A DNA stretch of 64,000 nucleotides from Sphingobacterium sp. ML3W (GCF_029542085.1 NZ_CP107036.1:5580001-5644000); one strand, 5' to 3'. Shown: positions 38,233 through 49,798, numbered from the stretch's first letter. Notes: generated from the letters alone by a model not told the origin. A program made the numbers and translations.

Positions 38233-38607
38233 TTATTCACTACGTTTGATTGGGCTAAGTTCTTTCAATTCTTCGTCTGTAAAGAGCCGGTAATGTACCT
38301 TAAAGGTTTTTCCAAGTGGTGTTTCCAACGAAAAGCCACCAGGGCCAAAGCCCTCCAGTACATCAAGTGTGAAATGGGCATGTTTCCAATACTCAAACAG
38401 ATCCCGGTCTACCCAAAACTCGTATCCTTCAACCAATCCGATCATGGCGTCATTCATGCGGGGAAAATAACCCCCTTTTTCAAAACATTGGGGCTGAGTC
38501 CCTTCACAGCAGCCTCCTGCCTGGTAAAACATCAATGCACCGTGTTTTGCTTCAAGGGTATGAATGAGCTCTTTGGCTTTGTCTGTACTATCTATTCTGT
38601 TGACCAT
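38233..38607 (-). CDS. DUF779 protein linked to aldehyde dehydrogenase
   Basis: 124 aa. Contains FYQAGGCCEGTQPQCF, with three Cys residues (CCEG and QCF), typical of DUF779. The family occurs next to NAD aldehyde dehydrogenases of the AldB/ExaC group, as here (64 bp downstream of that gene). Biochemical role unknown; the Cys cluster hints at metal binding. Confidence 0.88.
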   Translation of the reverse strand: MVNRIDSTDKAKELIHTLEAKHGALMFYQAGGCCEGTQPQCFEKGGYFPRMNDAMIGLVEGYEFWVDRDLFEYWKHAHFTLDVLEGFGPGGFSLETPLGKTFKVHYRLFTDEELKELSPIKRSE

Positions 38608-38670
38608 TGCTGAAAGGATTGATAAATGAAGAATAAAGCATTCTTCATTGTGTTTTTAATTTACAGCGTA

Positions 38671-40173
38671 TTAAAAGAACCCTAGCTTTTCCTTGCTGTA
38701 TGAAATTAACATATTTTTTGCCTGACGATAATGGGCAAGCATCATCTTGTGATTTTCTCGGCCAATTCCGGATTGTTTATATCCTCCAAATGGAGCGCCA
38801 GCTGGATAAGAGTGATATTGATTAACCCAAACACGGCCTGCCTGGATGGCGCGTGGAACTTGATAAAGTTGATGTGCATCTCTGGTCCATACACCGGCGC
38901 CGAGACCATACATAGTGTCATTGGCAATAGTAATAGCTTCTTGTTCATCTTTGAAAGTTGTTACAGCCAAGACTGGGCCGAAAATCTCTTCTTGAAAGAT
39001 CCGCATCTTATTATTTCCTTTGAATAGCGTTGGTTTGATGTAGTAACCTTCTTCAAAACCTGCGCCGACATTATTTTCGTCTCCCCCAGTCAGCACTTCG
39101 GCTCCTTCTTGTTTGCCTAGTGTGATATAAGACATAATTTTGTCTTTTTGAATTTTGGAAGCTTGGGCCCCCATCATTGTTGTCGGATCCAACGGGTCAC
39201 CAACTTTGATCTGATTGACCCGATCGATGACTCTGGTAATAAACTTATCATAGATATCCTCCTGCACTAATAACCGTGAAGGACAAGTGCATATTTCGCC
39301 TTGATTGAGGGCAAATAAAACGGCACCTTCGATTGCTTTGTCCAAGAATGCATCGTCAGCATCCATGACAGAACTGAAGAATATGTTGGGGGATTTTCCA
39401 CCCAATTCCAGTGTTACCGGTATAATATTTTCTGTAGCATATTGCATGACTAATCGCCCTGTTGCAGTTGATCCTGTAAAGGCTGCCTTCGCTACTTTAG
39501 GATTCGTTACCAAGGCCCGGCCTAGTTCTGAGCCAAACCCATTCACAATATTTATCACACCCGCCGGTATCAGATCGCCAATAATTTCCATCAAGACAAG
39601 GATTGATGCCGGTGTGCTTTCTGCTGGTTTTAAAACAACGGTATTTCCGGCAGCAAGCGCTGGAGCAAGTTTCCAGACCGCCATTAAAATAGGGAAATTC
39701 CACGGAATGATCTGTGCAATAACGCCGATTGGTTCGTGTACAATTAAGGAAACGGTATTGCTGTCTAATTCAGTTATCGATCCTTCTTCGGCGCGGATTA
39801 CTCCGGCAAAGTATCTAAAATGATCAATAGCAAGCGGGATATCTGCATTTAGCGTTTCACGTACTGCTTTTCCGTTATCTATGGTTTCTACTGCGGCAAT
39901 ATATTCCAGATTAGCCTCGATGCGGTCTGCAATTTTATTGAGAATAATGCTGCGTTCGGTTGCTGATGTTTTCCCCCAGGTCTCAAAGGCTTTGGACGCG
40001 GTATCTACCGCCAGATCGAGATCTTCTTTCGTTGAATGTGCTACCTGGGTATATACTTTACCATCTACGGGCGAGATATTGTCAAAATATTTTCCTTGGA
40101 TTGGGGCTACAAATTTGCCGCCGATGTAATTGTCGTATCGTTCTTTGAACGATGGTCTTTTAATTGCGCTCAT
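38671..40173 (-). CDS. NAD(P)-dependent aldehyde dehydrogenase (AldB/ExaC-like)
   Basis: 500 aa. Catalytic Cys295 in [11 protein letters not shown], general base Glu256 in LELGGKSPN, Asn159 in PWNFP, and the NAD motif FTGSTATGR. Oxidises aldehydes such as acetaldehyde or related compounds to acids. Operon with DUF779; divergent AraC regulator at 40373 with a direct-repeat operator in the 199-bp gap. Confidence 0.93.
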   Translation of the reverse strand: MSAIKRPSFKERYDNYIGGKFVAPIQGKYFDNISPVDGKVYTQVAHSTKEDLDLAVDTASKAFETWGKTSATERSIILNKIADRIEANLEYIAAVETIDNGKAVRETLNADIPLAIDHFRYFAGVIRAEEGSITELDSNTVSLIVHEPIGVIAQIIPWNFPILMAVWKLAPALAAGNTVVLKPAESTPASILVLMEIIGDLIPAGVINIVNGFGSELGRALVTNPKVAKAAFTGSTATGRLVMQYATENIIPVTLELGGKSPNIFFSSVMDADDAFLDKAIEGAVLFALNQGEICTCPSRLLVQEDIYDKFITRVIDRVNQIKVGDPLDPTTMMGAQASKIQKDKIMSYITLGKQEGAEVLTGGDENNVGAGFEEGYYIKPTLFKGNNKMRIFQEEIFGPVLAVTTFKDEQEAITIANDTMYGLGAGVWTRDAHQLYQVPRAIQAGRVWVNQYHSYPAGAPFGGYKQSGIGRENHKMMLAHYRQAKNMLISYSKEKLGFF

Positions 40174-40237
40174 ATGATTTATTATTACTTATTTTTAATC
40201 CCTTCTTATCAAAGTTAGCCAGCAATTATGCAATACC

Positions 40238-40275
40238 GTAGCATTATTGAGGCAAAGGGTAGCATCATTGTTGCA
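40238..40275. promoter_or_regulatory. Direct-repeat operator between aldehyde dehydrogenase and araC-type gene
   Basis: GTAGCATTATTGAGGCA (40238-40254) and GTAGCATCATTGTTGCA (40259-40275) are direct repeats differing at three positions, spaced 21 bp start to start (two helix turns), as expected for an AraC-family dimer on one DNA face. A CAAAGTTA (minus-strand TAACTTTG) box for the dehydrogenase is at 40210-40217, next to the repeats. Confidence 0.7.
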
Positions 40276-40372
40276 GTATAGTTTAGGATATTATTCTGGG
40301 ATAGCCCAAAACAAATGCTTGGATTTTTTTGTTATATTTGATTGATTTCCAATTATATTTAGTTGATGCGAT

Positions 40373-41275
40373 ATGAGTGATAGGACACTGATTCATACAT
40401 TACCATTTTCTCAGGGAAGGGAACTCAGTACGCTGGTGGAAAACCGACGCGCGTTTACATTGGATAGCCTAGAACTGAATATATATGAGACATACCGTGT
40501 GTCGGAATATGTACCCCTGCAGTTTGATGACCTGGTGATGATCAATATGATTCAGGGGAAGAAAATTATGCACCTTGAACATATGAAAGCTTTTGATTAT
40601 CTACCCGGGCAGATGATCGTATTGCCAGCGATGGTTGATATGCATATTGACTTTCCGGAAGCTACACTGGAGCGACCTACGCAATGTTCGGCCCTCACCA
40701 TCCGGAAGGAAAAAATAGAAGCTGTATTGGATTATTTAAATGAATTTTATCCAAAGGAACAGTTGGGCCGCTGGCATATTGATCCTGAGCTTTTTCATCT
40801 TTACAATTCCAACGAGCTGGCCGAACTGGTTAATAAATTATTTCAGATTATAATAAGCGATAATCCGCTTAAGGATGTTTTGGCAGATCTGACATTTAAG
40901 GAGCTCACGATTCGATTGCTGCAGTCGCAGTCTCTTATGGCATTGAAGGTGGGGAAATCGCCCAACAAAGTACTTGTTCATTTACAGGAGTTTATCCGTA
41001 GGAATATTACCGAGAAGATATCCATAGATTTGCTGGAGAAAGCTGCTCACATGAGCAAGGCGAGTTTGACCCGGATGTTCAAACGGGAGCTAGGGCTGAG
41101 CCCAATGGAATATGTGATTCAGCAACGTATTGGTAAAGCAAAGCAGCTTTTGCTCTTGACCCGAAATGTAAAGGAATCCTGTTTTGGGGCAGGCTTCAAC
41201 GATGTCAATTATTTCGTTCGCCTGTTTAAAAATAGGGTAGGCATTACGCCAGGAGCATTTGTCTTGGCGCAATGA
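40373..41275 (+). CDS. AraC-family transcription regulator
   Basis: 300 aa. N-terminal AraC_N-type ligand domain (about 1-190) and two C-terminal helix-turn-helix units (about 205-295: SIDLLEKAAHMSKASLTRMFKRELGLSPMEY, then a GFNDVNYFVRLFKNRVGITPG box). Divergent from the aldehyde dehydrogenase operon, with the operator between, so it likely activates that operon in response to an aldehyde or alcohol. A TATATTTG box lies at 40333-40340. Confidence 0.9.
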   Translation: MSDRTLIHTLPFSQGRELSTLVENRRAFTLDSLELNIYETYRVSEYVPLQFDDLVMINMIQGKKIMHLEHMKAFDYLPGQMIVLPAMVDMHIDFPEATLERPTQCSALTIRKEKIEAVLDYLNEFYPKEQLGRWHIDPELFHLYNSNELAELVNKLFQIIISDNPLKDVLADLTFKELTIRLLQSQSLMALKVGKSPNKVLVHLQEFIRRNITEKISIDLLEKAAHMSKASLTRMFKRELGLSPMEYVIQQRIGKAKQLLLLTRNVKESCFGAGFNDVNYFVRLFKNRVGITPGAFVLAQ

Positions 41276-41280
41276 TAGAG

Positions 41281-41736
41281 TTAGAATTTCATGACGCGAT
41301 CAAGTTCACGTTTGACATCTCTTTCCTTTATATTTTCCCGTTTATCAAAATCTTTTTTACCTTGTGCTAAAGCAATTTCAACTTTTGCAAAGCCGCGTGA
41401 GCTGATAAATATGCGCAAAGGAACAATTGTAAAACCACGTTCCTCGCCTTTTTCTTTTAATTTTTTCAATTCTCTTTTTGTCAGCAAAAGCTGACGGTCG
41501 CGTTTTGCTTCATGGTTATAAAATGAGCCCATGGAATATTCGGCAATATGCATGTTACGAATGTAAAGACCGTCATTAAAGAAACTGCAGAAACTATCGT
41601 TGATATTTGCTTTTCCCTCACGTATTGATTTTATTTCTGTGCCTAGTAGTCGAATTCCAGCGACGTATTTGTCCAGCAGATGATACTCAAAAGAAGCTTT
41701 TTTATTTTTTATATTGATATCTGAAGATAAAGCCAT
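41281..41736 (-). CDS. smpB: SsrA-binding protein
   Basis: 151 aa. Partner of tmRNA in ribosome rescue. Recognised from KASFEYHLLDKYVAGIRLLGTEIKSIREGKANI, SFCSF and KRDRQLLLTKRELKKL, all family-conserved. The tail ends with basic residues (RDVKRELDRVMKF). Convergent with the AraC-type gene, with only 5 bp between stops. tmRNA itself is not in the window. Confidence 0.96.
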   Translation of the reverse strand: MALSSDINIKNKKASFEYHLLDKYVAGIRLLGTEIKSIREGKANINDSFCSFFNDGLYIRNMHIAEYSMGSFYNHEAKRDRQLLLTKRELKKLKEKGEERGFTIVPLRIFISSRGFAKVEIALAQGKKDFDKRENIKERDVKRELDRVMKF

Positions 41737-43345
<1,609 letters not shown>

Positions 43346-43356
43346 AATCTAATCGT

Positions 43357-44478
43357 ATGATTCAGATTGTACCCGTTGAAACAAAGAAACAAAGACGGCT
43401 GTTTATAGATTTCCCTCATAGCCTCTATGAGGGAAATCCTAATTATGTACCTGCCTTATTTCTCGAACAAGAAGACCTGCTCTCTCCTGATAAGCATCCT
43501 TTCTATAAACATTCCCAAGCACAACCTTTTTTAGCTTATCGTGATGATAAGATCGTTGGTCGAATCTGTGCGATTTGGAACAACAACCACAATGCCTTTA
43601 ATCATGTCAATGAAGGGCAATGGGGATTTTTTGATTGCATCGATGATCAGGAGGTGGCCAATGCTTTGTTTGAAACTGCTGAGAAATGGGTGAAAGCAAA
43701 AGGGGGGGATACTATTGTAGGGCCTATCAATTTATCAACCAATGATACTGTTGGTTTATTGGTTGAAGGTTTTGATAAGCCTCCTGTTGCCATGATGCCT
43801 TATAATTCACCCTATTACATTGATTTGATTACCAATGGTGGATACAGTCATAAAGTAGACCTTAGGGCTTATTTGGTCATGGAAAAGACTGCGGATAAGC
43901 GTTCTGTTAAACTTTTGGAAAAGTTGGAAGAACGCTTAAAAAGGTCGGGGATTACGCTTCGTCAATTTAATGTAAAGGATTTTAAAAACGAAGCTGCGAA
44001 GGTTCGTGATATCTATAATAGAGCTTGGGATAAGAATTCAGGATTCGTTCCGATGACGGAAGATGAATTTAACTATACGGCTAAAGATCTGAAAATGATC
44101 CTTGATCCACGTTTTGCTATTGTAGCTGAAAAAGATGGTGAGCTCGTTGGTTTTGGTCTTGGTATTCCGGATATTAACCAAATCCTCATTAAGATGAAGA
44201 AAGGTCGTTTGCTTCCTACAGGTATTTTCAAACTGTTGTTTGGGAAGAAAAAGATCAATTTGCTTCGGGTGTTGATGTTGGGCGTATTAGAAGATTATCG
44301 CAAGCTTGGTATTGAAGCCTGTTTGTATGGCCGAATTATTAGAGAATCAAAAGATTCTAATATAAAAGGGGCCGAATGTTCATGGATGTTGGAGCATAAT
44401 TATATGATGAACCATGCCATTGAACAAATGAATGGAGAATTGTACAAACGTTATCGTTTGTATCAAAAATCATTATGA
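43357..44478 (+). CDS. GNAT-fold N-acyltransferase, candidate bacterial ceramide synthase
   Basis: 373 aa. Two acetyltransferase-like halves: residues about 1-150 (AYRDDKIVGRICAIWN strand, GPINLSTNDTVGLLVEGF) and about 195-365 (FAIVAEKDGELVGFGLG, LGVLEDYRKLGIEACLYGRI). It starts 11 bp after spt and overlaps the next gene by 4 bp. Bacterial ceramide synthase of Caulobacter is a GNAT-type acyltransferase unrelated to eukaryotic ceramide synthase, so N-acylation of the sphingoid base is the obvious role. This is inference from family and position. Confidence 0.7.
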   Translation: MIQIVPVETKKQRRLFIDFPHSLYEGNPNYVPALFLEQEDLLSPDKHPFYKHSQAQPFLAYRDDKIVGRICAIWNNNHNAFNHVNEGQWGFFDCIDDQEVANALFETAEKWVKAKGGDTIVGPINLSTNDTVGLLVEGFDKPPVAMMPYNSPYYIDLITNGGYSHKVDLRAYLVMEKTADKRSVKLLEKLEERLKRSGITLRQFNVKDFKNEAAKVRDIYNRAWDKNSGFVPMTEDEFNYTAKDLKMILDPRFAIVAEKDGELVGFGLGIPDINQILIKMKKGRLLPTGIFKLLFGKKKINLLRVLMLGVLEDYRKLGIEACLYGRIIRESKDSNIKGAECSWMLEHNYMMNHAIEQMNGELYKRYRLYQKSL

Positions 44479-45467
44479 TAGAAAAAATATTAATCACTGG
44501 AGCGAGTGGTTTTGTGGGTTATCATTTGACAAGGGCGGCGAAGGAAGCAGGAATGGAAGTTCATGCTGCCGTTAGAAAGTCAAGTGATGTTTCAGAAATT
44601 CGTTCTGTTGTGGATAAATTTGTTTATCCTGATTTCACTGATGAAGCTTCTATCAAAGCTTTATTAGAATCGGAAAACTATACCTATGTCGTACATGCGG
44701 CGGCAATGACGCGTGCCAAACGCGAAGAAGATTTAGAAAAGGTCAATGTTGGTTATACCAAAAACTTGGCGTCGGCTTGTTTTTCATTGGAAAACCCAAT
44801 CCGCAGATTTGTATTTGTAAGTAGTCTTGCAGCAATAGGACCTGTCCCTTATGCATCCAATTTAATTGATGAACACAATCCCTACTGCCCAGTGACAGCT
44901 TATGGTCGAAGTAAAAGGAAGGCTGAACTCGTATTGAGTGAGTTTGAGGGTCAACCAGTGACAATTTTACGGCCTACAGCAGTATATGGGCCCAGAGAGA
45001 AAGATATTTTTATTCTTTTCAAGACAATGAACGGTGGGATGGATGCCTATGTCGGAAGATCTCCTCAAAAGCTAAGCTTTATTTATGTGACGGATCTAGT
45101 TCAAGCGATTTTAAACGCTTGCCGTTTCGATCAAGGAGGGAAAAGAGTATACAATCTGAGTGATGGTCAGGTCTATGACAGATATGAAATGGCAAAATTT
45201 TTCAAAGAGTTCACACAAAAGAAAATGATCCGAATGCATATTCCATTGGGGGTCGTAAAAGCTGTAGCAGTAATCTTTGAACGTGCATATAAAAATTCAA
45301 AAACAATACCTGTACTATATCCAGAGCGATTGAATGAACTTACAGCAGAAAATTGGGGCTGTGATATTTCATTGGCTCAAAGCCAAATACAATACCAACC
45401 TAAATACAATTTGAAAGCGGGCTTAATGGAGGCACTGGCTTGGTATAAAGAAAATAAATGGTTATAA
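44475..45467 (+). CDS. cerR: NAD(P)-dependent epimerase/reductase, candidate ceramide reductase CerR
   Basis: 330 aa extended SDR. Nucleotide loop GASGFVGYH (residues 9-17); active site Ser116/Ser117 (VFVSSLA), Tyr143 and Lys147 (AYGRSKRKAE). Its ATG overlaps the end of the GNAT gene by 4 bp. In Caulobacter a homologous epimerase-family protein reduces the 3-keto group during ceramide synthesis; the same function here would complete dihydroceramide. A sugar epimerase role is the alternative. Confidence 0.72.
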   Translation: MIEKILITGASGFVGYHLTRAAKEAGMEVHAAVRKSSDVSEIRSVVDKFVYPDFTDEASIKALLESENYTYVVHAAAMTRAKREEDLEKVNVGYTKNLASACFSLENPIRRFVFVSSLAAIGPVPYASNLIDEHNPYCPVTAYGRSKRKAELVLSEFEGQPVTILRPTAVYGPREKDIFILFKTMNGGMDAYVGRSPQKLSFIYVTDLVQAILNACRFDQGGKRVYNLSDGQVYDRYEMAKFFKEFTQKKMIRMHIPLGVVKAVAVIFERAYKNSKTIPVLYPERLNELTAENWGCDISLAQSQIQYQPKYNLKAGLMEALAWYKENKWL

Positions 45468-45476
45468 TCACAGATA

Positions 45477-46169
45477 ATGAGTGAGTTTAAAATAAATAAA
45501 AAGCTTTTTCAAGATCGAAAAAGAACAAATATCCTGAGTGAACCCGAACAAAAGTTGATTACATACCTTGTGCCTAGGGTTCCTAATTGGATTACTTCGG
45601 ATGGCCTTACAGCGATCGGTTTTTTTGGCTCGTTAATGGTTTTAGGGAGCTTTATACTTGCGGAATATGTGGATATCCGATATTTACTTTTGGGCATACC
45701 CGGTTTTTTTGTTCAATGGTTTGGTGATTCATTAGATGGGCGTATAGCTTTTTATCGGAATAAATCTCGCCGTTGGTATGGATTTGCGTTGGATATCGTA
45801 ATGGATTGGATTAGTACAGTCTTTATTGGATTAGGGTATGTGCTTTATACGACTGGTGACTATAAGTATCTGGGCTTTACTTTAGTGTCGTTATATGGAT
45901 GGGCAATGATTATATCACAACTTAGGTATAGAATTACGGATAAATATACGATAGATGCGGGGATACTTGGCCCAACAGAAATACGTGTCATTATCGCTTT
46001 AGTGATGTTATTAGAGGTTTTGATGCCTGGTTCTATTAATTGGTGTGTATTCGTCATTTGCATCTTACTTTTTATTATTAATGCAAATGATACACGTCTT
46101 TTGTTGAAACTAGGCGATGCAAAGGATAAGGAAGACAAATTAAAAAAACAGCAAGAGGAGGTGGGATAA
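45477..46169 (+). CDS. CDP-alcohol phosphotransferase, candidate ceramide headgroup enzyme
   Basis: 230 aa, about five or six membrane helices. The CDP-alcohol phosphotransferase signature is present but altered: D84-x2-D87-G88-x2-A91-Phe92, then G102-x3-D106-x3-D110. The usual Arg after Ala is Phe (an Arg follows at 94) and the gap to Gly is one residue longer. All four catalytic Asp remain. Nine bp after cerR. It may transfer a phospho-headgroup from a CDP-linked donor to ceramide or make a related phospholipid. Sphingobacteria contain ceramide phosphoethanolamine and phosphoinositol, so both are candidates. Confidence 0.78.
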   Translation: MSEFKINKKLFQDRKRTNILSEPEQKLITYLVPRVPNWITSDGLTAIGFFGSLMVLGSFILAEYVDIRYLLLGIPGFFVQWFGDSLDGRIAFYRNKSRRWYGFALDIVMDWISTVFIGLGYVLYTTGDYKYLGFTLVSLYGWAMIISQLRYRITDKYTIDAGILGPTEIRVIIALVMLLEVLMPGSINWCVFVICILLFIINANDTRLLLKLGDAKDKEDKLKKQQEEVG

Positions 46170-46171
46170 AT

Positions 46172-46567
46172 ATGTCTTCAAAGGTGATTACTTTTTTAAA
46201 AGCACAACTTTCCGCCTTTTTAGGCGGATTGTTTGATTTTGGGGTATATTCTGCCTGTTATAAATTGCTACATATTAGCGCTCCTTTTTCTAATGCAATC
46301 AGTGGCAGTCTAGGTGCTGTCGTAAATTTCTTGATCAATCGGTATTGGTCTTTTGGTAGCACACAAAATTCTGTCGGTAGTCAGTTATGGAAGTTTGTGA
46401 TTGTGGTTTGTGGAAGTATTTTACTTAAATCTACGGGTATACACTTTCTGGTGGACGTATACCATTTTAACTTTTTGTTTTCAAAGCTACTTGTTGAGTT
46501 GCTTGTTTCTTTAGGCTTTAATTATACGCTTCAGCGTTTCTGGGTCTTTAAAGACGAAGGGAAGTAA
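46172..46567 (+). CDS. GtrA-like membrane protein
   Basis: 131 aa, four membrane helices; start QLSAFLGGLFDFGVY and the SGSLGAVVNFLINRYWSF motif are typical of GtrA/DPMS-type proteins. Relatives are thought to flip lipid-linked sugars. Only 2 bp after the phosphotransferase gene, last in the operon, so translocating the sphingolipid or its precursor is a reasonable guess. A small hairpin (TGAACG/CGTTCA, 46591-46606) follows but is a weak terminator. Confidence 0.82.
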   Translation: MSSKVITFLKAQLSAFLGGLFDFGVYSACYKLLHISAPFSNAISGSLGAVVNFLINRYWSFGSTQNSVGSQLWKFVIVVCGSILLKSTGIHFLVDVYHFNFLFSKLLVELLVSLGFNYTLQRFWVFKDEGK

Positions 46568-47470
46568 TTTGTTTCTCTTTTCTTGTCGATTGAACGATGC
46601 CGTTCAGCTTAATGCTGTTTTTTCTGTACAACTGCTCCTAATCCATTTTTTAAATTTTAAATTGGTGAAATTGCAATCTGTATTGATAACTCCAGATTAT
46701 TTGCAGATCGTTTCAGTGCTATTTTAATTTTGGTTGCCGGCGTTTGCCTTTTAGATTATCATCGATAACCATAGCGTTAACAGTTATATTCTTTTAATTA
46801 AAGCTAAGGCTATTTGGTTATAATACTATTTGTTCTTTATTGATTATATCTTAGTTTAGGAATAATCTAGATTTAAGTTAGCAATCCATTAGGTATAGTT
46901 TAGCTTTTACCTAAACTATACCTAACTAATACCTAAACTAAACCTAAACAAACCCTAACTAAATGATGAATTTCTGCTGACCTTGATGGCTCCGCTTTTG
47001 CATTATCTTTCTGCAGTCTCCGCGGTTTGTTTCCGGTTACGGTTTTTATGCCTGCCCACATTCGATCTTTCCAATCCCGGGTTCTTATTCTAGGGTATCC
47101 TTAATTTTTTCTATTAGCTAGTGCTGTGCTTTTTGGCTAAAAACCGTTAAGGAGTCAGTACCCCAATCAAAAGAATAAGCGAAAGCTGCCCTGGAAGCCG
47201 CCTCATTCCCGGCCTTTCTGCTCCAGATTTCTCTCCCGGAGCTGTTTTGCTGCCTTCGCATTTATCCTGCTTTGCCAGCTCGGAGGCTCCTGGTTGCACG
47301 GAGTAGCAGGCAGGCACCCTGTGAGCCATTCCGACGTTTCGCGTATCGTTTGTCCGCTTTGCCTGCCCGGAAGCCTACCCCCTAAGGCCCTGAGGTTAGC
47401 TTCCGATAAAAACAATCCACCAAGTTTCCAGCGAGTTACAGACATATTTAAATAAAATAAAACAAAAGGC
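46568..47470. other. Gene-poor region before the rRNA operon
   Basis: About 900 bp. From left: A/T-rich DNA, an inverted repeat with CCTAAAC repeats (46889-46965), then DNA visibly richer in G+C (about 46975-47430). Two overlapping minus-strand frames (to 80 aa) in the last part look non-coding (Arg, Pro, Ser-rich and in different frames). No gene is supported. Confidence 0.5.
46889..46965. repeat. 15-bp inverted repeat followed by CCTAAAC-type direct repeats
   Basis: TTAGGTATAGTTTAG (46889-46903) and its exact complement (46911-46925) enclose a 7-nt loop. The right arm runs into four or five degenerate copies of a CCTAAAC unit up to about 46965. It could be a terminator (no T-run), a protein-binding array or a recombination scar. 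Confidence 0.6.
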
Positions 47471-47502
47471 TTGGAACTTTGTTAGTAAACTCCCTATCTT
47501 TG
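47471..47502 (+). promoter_or_regulatory. rRNA promoter P1
   Basis: TTG (47471-47473), 21 bp, TATCTTTG (47495-47502). Confidence 0.75.
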
Positions 47503-47624
47503 CACCACTCCGCAAGGGAGGGACGGTTACTCCGGAAGGGGATACCAGTGAAAAAAGAAGGGTTTAACGGAAGTTAGGCGCGGAAATCGGAAAAAAGGAA
47601 GAGAAAAAAAACTTCAAAAGTTTT

Positions 47625-47654
47625 TTGGAAGTTCGGAAAAGATTTCTACCTTTG
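47625..47654 (+). promoter_or_regulatory. rRNA promoter P2
   Basis: TTG (47625-47627), 19 bp, TACCTTTG (47647-47654), 152 bp after P1. A 9-bp A/T inverted repeat (47606-47626) touches its -33 element. A boxA-like GTTCTTTAAG (47746-47755) lies in the leader, and GTTCTTTGAC recurs before the 23S gene (49850-49859), suggesting antitermination sites. Confidence 0.8.
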
Positions 47655-47761
47655 CAGTCCCAACGGAAACGGAGGGAAACAGAAAAAGATAAAGACGGCG
47701 CAATGCCATCGGAATATAGCGGATACGGAAGTTGAAGCGAGAGAAGTTCTTTAAGAAAACA

Positions 47762-47784
47762 CAATCATGTAAGCGTGACGAGTA
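47762..47784 (+). other. 16S processing stem, 5' strand
   Basis: Pairs with 49447-49470 downstream of 16S: CAATCAT, GTAA and CGTGACGAGTA are complementary to the 3' flank with a small bulge. A typical RNase III processing stalk. Confidence 0.75.
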
Positions 47785-47897
47785 GACAAAACGAAAGTCA
47801 TGAACAAATTCAAGAATTAGTTCAATTCGATCCAAGATCAGAGATATAAAAAAAGAATTCTGATTATGTAAATAGTTGGAATCAAAAACTTCATTTT

Positions 47898-49427
<1,530 letters not shown>

Positions 49428-49446
49428 CTAGAGTATCGCGGATCGG

Positions 49447-49470
49447 TACTCGTCACGTTACATATGATTG
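49447..49470 (+). other. 16S processing stem, 3' strand
   Basis: Complement of the leader at 47762-47784. Confidence 0.75.
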
Positions 49471-49550
49471 AAAAAGAAGAAAAAACATCAGAAGAAAGTG
49501 CCCGCCCCTATAAGGAGCGGTCCCTGAGAGAAGAGATGAACAGAATAGCT

Positions 49551-49627
49551 AGTCCCGTAGCTCAGTTGGTTAGAGCACTACACTGATAATGTAGGGGTCA
49601 GCAGTTCAAATCTGCTCGGGACTACCA
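49551..49627 (+). tRNA. tRNA-Ile (GAT)
   Basis: 77 nt. Acceptor AGTCCCG/CGGGACT, anticodon loop CTGATAA (GAT), T-loop TTCAAAT, and CCA encoded in the DNA (49625-49627). Usual spacer tRNA of the rRNA operon. Confidence 0.97.
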
Positions 49628-49635
49628 GATAGTAA

Positions 49636-49720
49636 TGAGTATTTAGTATCTAGTATTTAGACAAATGGATGGCGACATACAGGGATCTAAGGACTAATGT
49701 CTAACATCTCAGGTCTAACA
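49636..49720 (+). repeat. Spacer repeat TAGTATTTAGAC type
   Basis: The spacer between the two tRNAs holds TAGTATCTAGTATTTAGAC-like text (to about 49661) and GTCTAACATCTCAGGTCTAAC (49699-49719). It is close to the reverse complement of the sequence at 2547-2570 near prs, so the same short element occurs twice in the window in opposite orientation. Confidence 0.5.
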
Positions 49721-49724
49721 AAAA

Positions 49725-49798
49725 GGGGAATTAGCTCAGCTGGCTAGAGCACCTGCCTTGCACGCAGGGGGTCAACGGTTCGAATCCGTTATTCTCCA
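49725..49798 (+). tRNA. tRNA-Ala (TGC)
   Basis: 74 nt. Acceptor GGGGAAT/ATTCTCC, anticodon loop CTTGCAC (TGC), T-loop TTCGAAT, discriminator A; CCA is not encoded, unlike the neighbouring tRNA-Ile. Confidence 0.97.

Noticed and set aside
46889-46965. Possible CRISPR or telomere-like array of CCTAAAC
   Set aside because: Too short, degenerate and without spacers.
47147-47445. Two minus-strand frames (60 and 80 codons)
   Set aside because: Overlap in different frames, Arg/Ser/Pro-rich without domain and no promoter seen; kept only as an anomalous patch.
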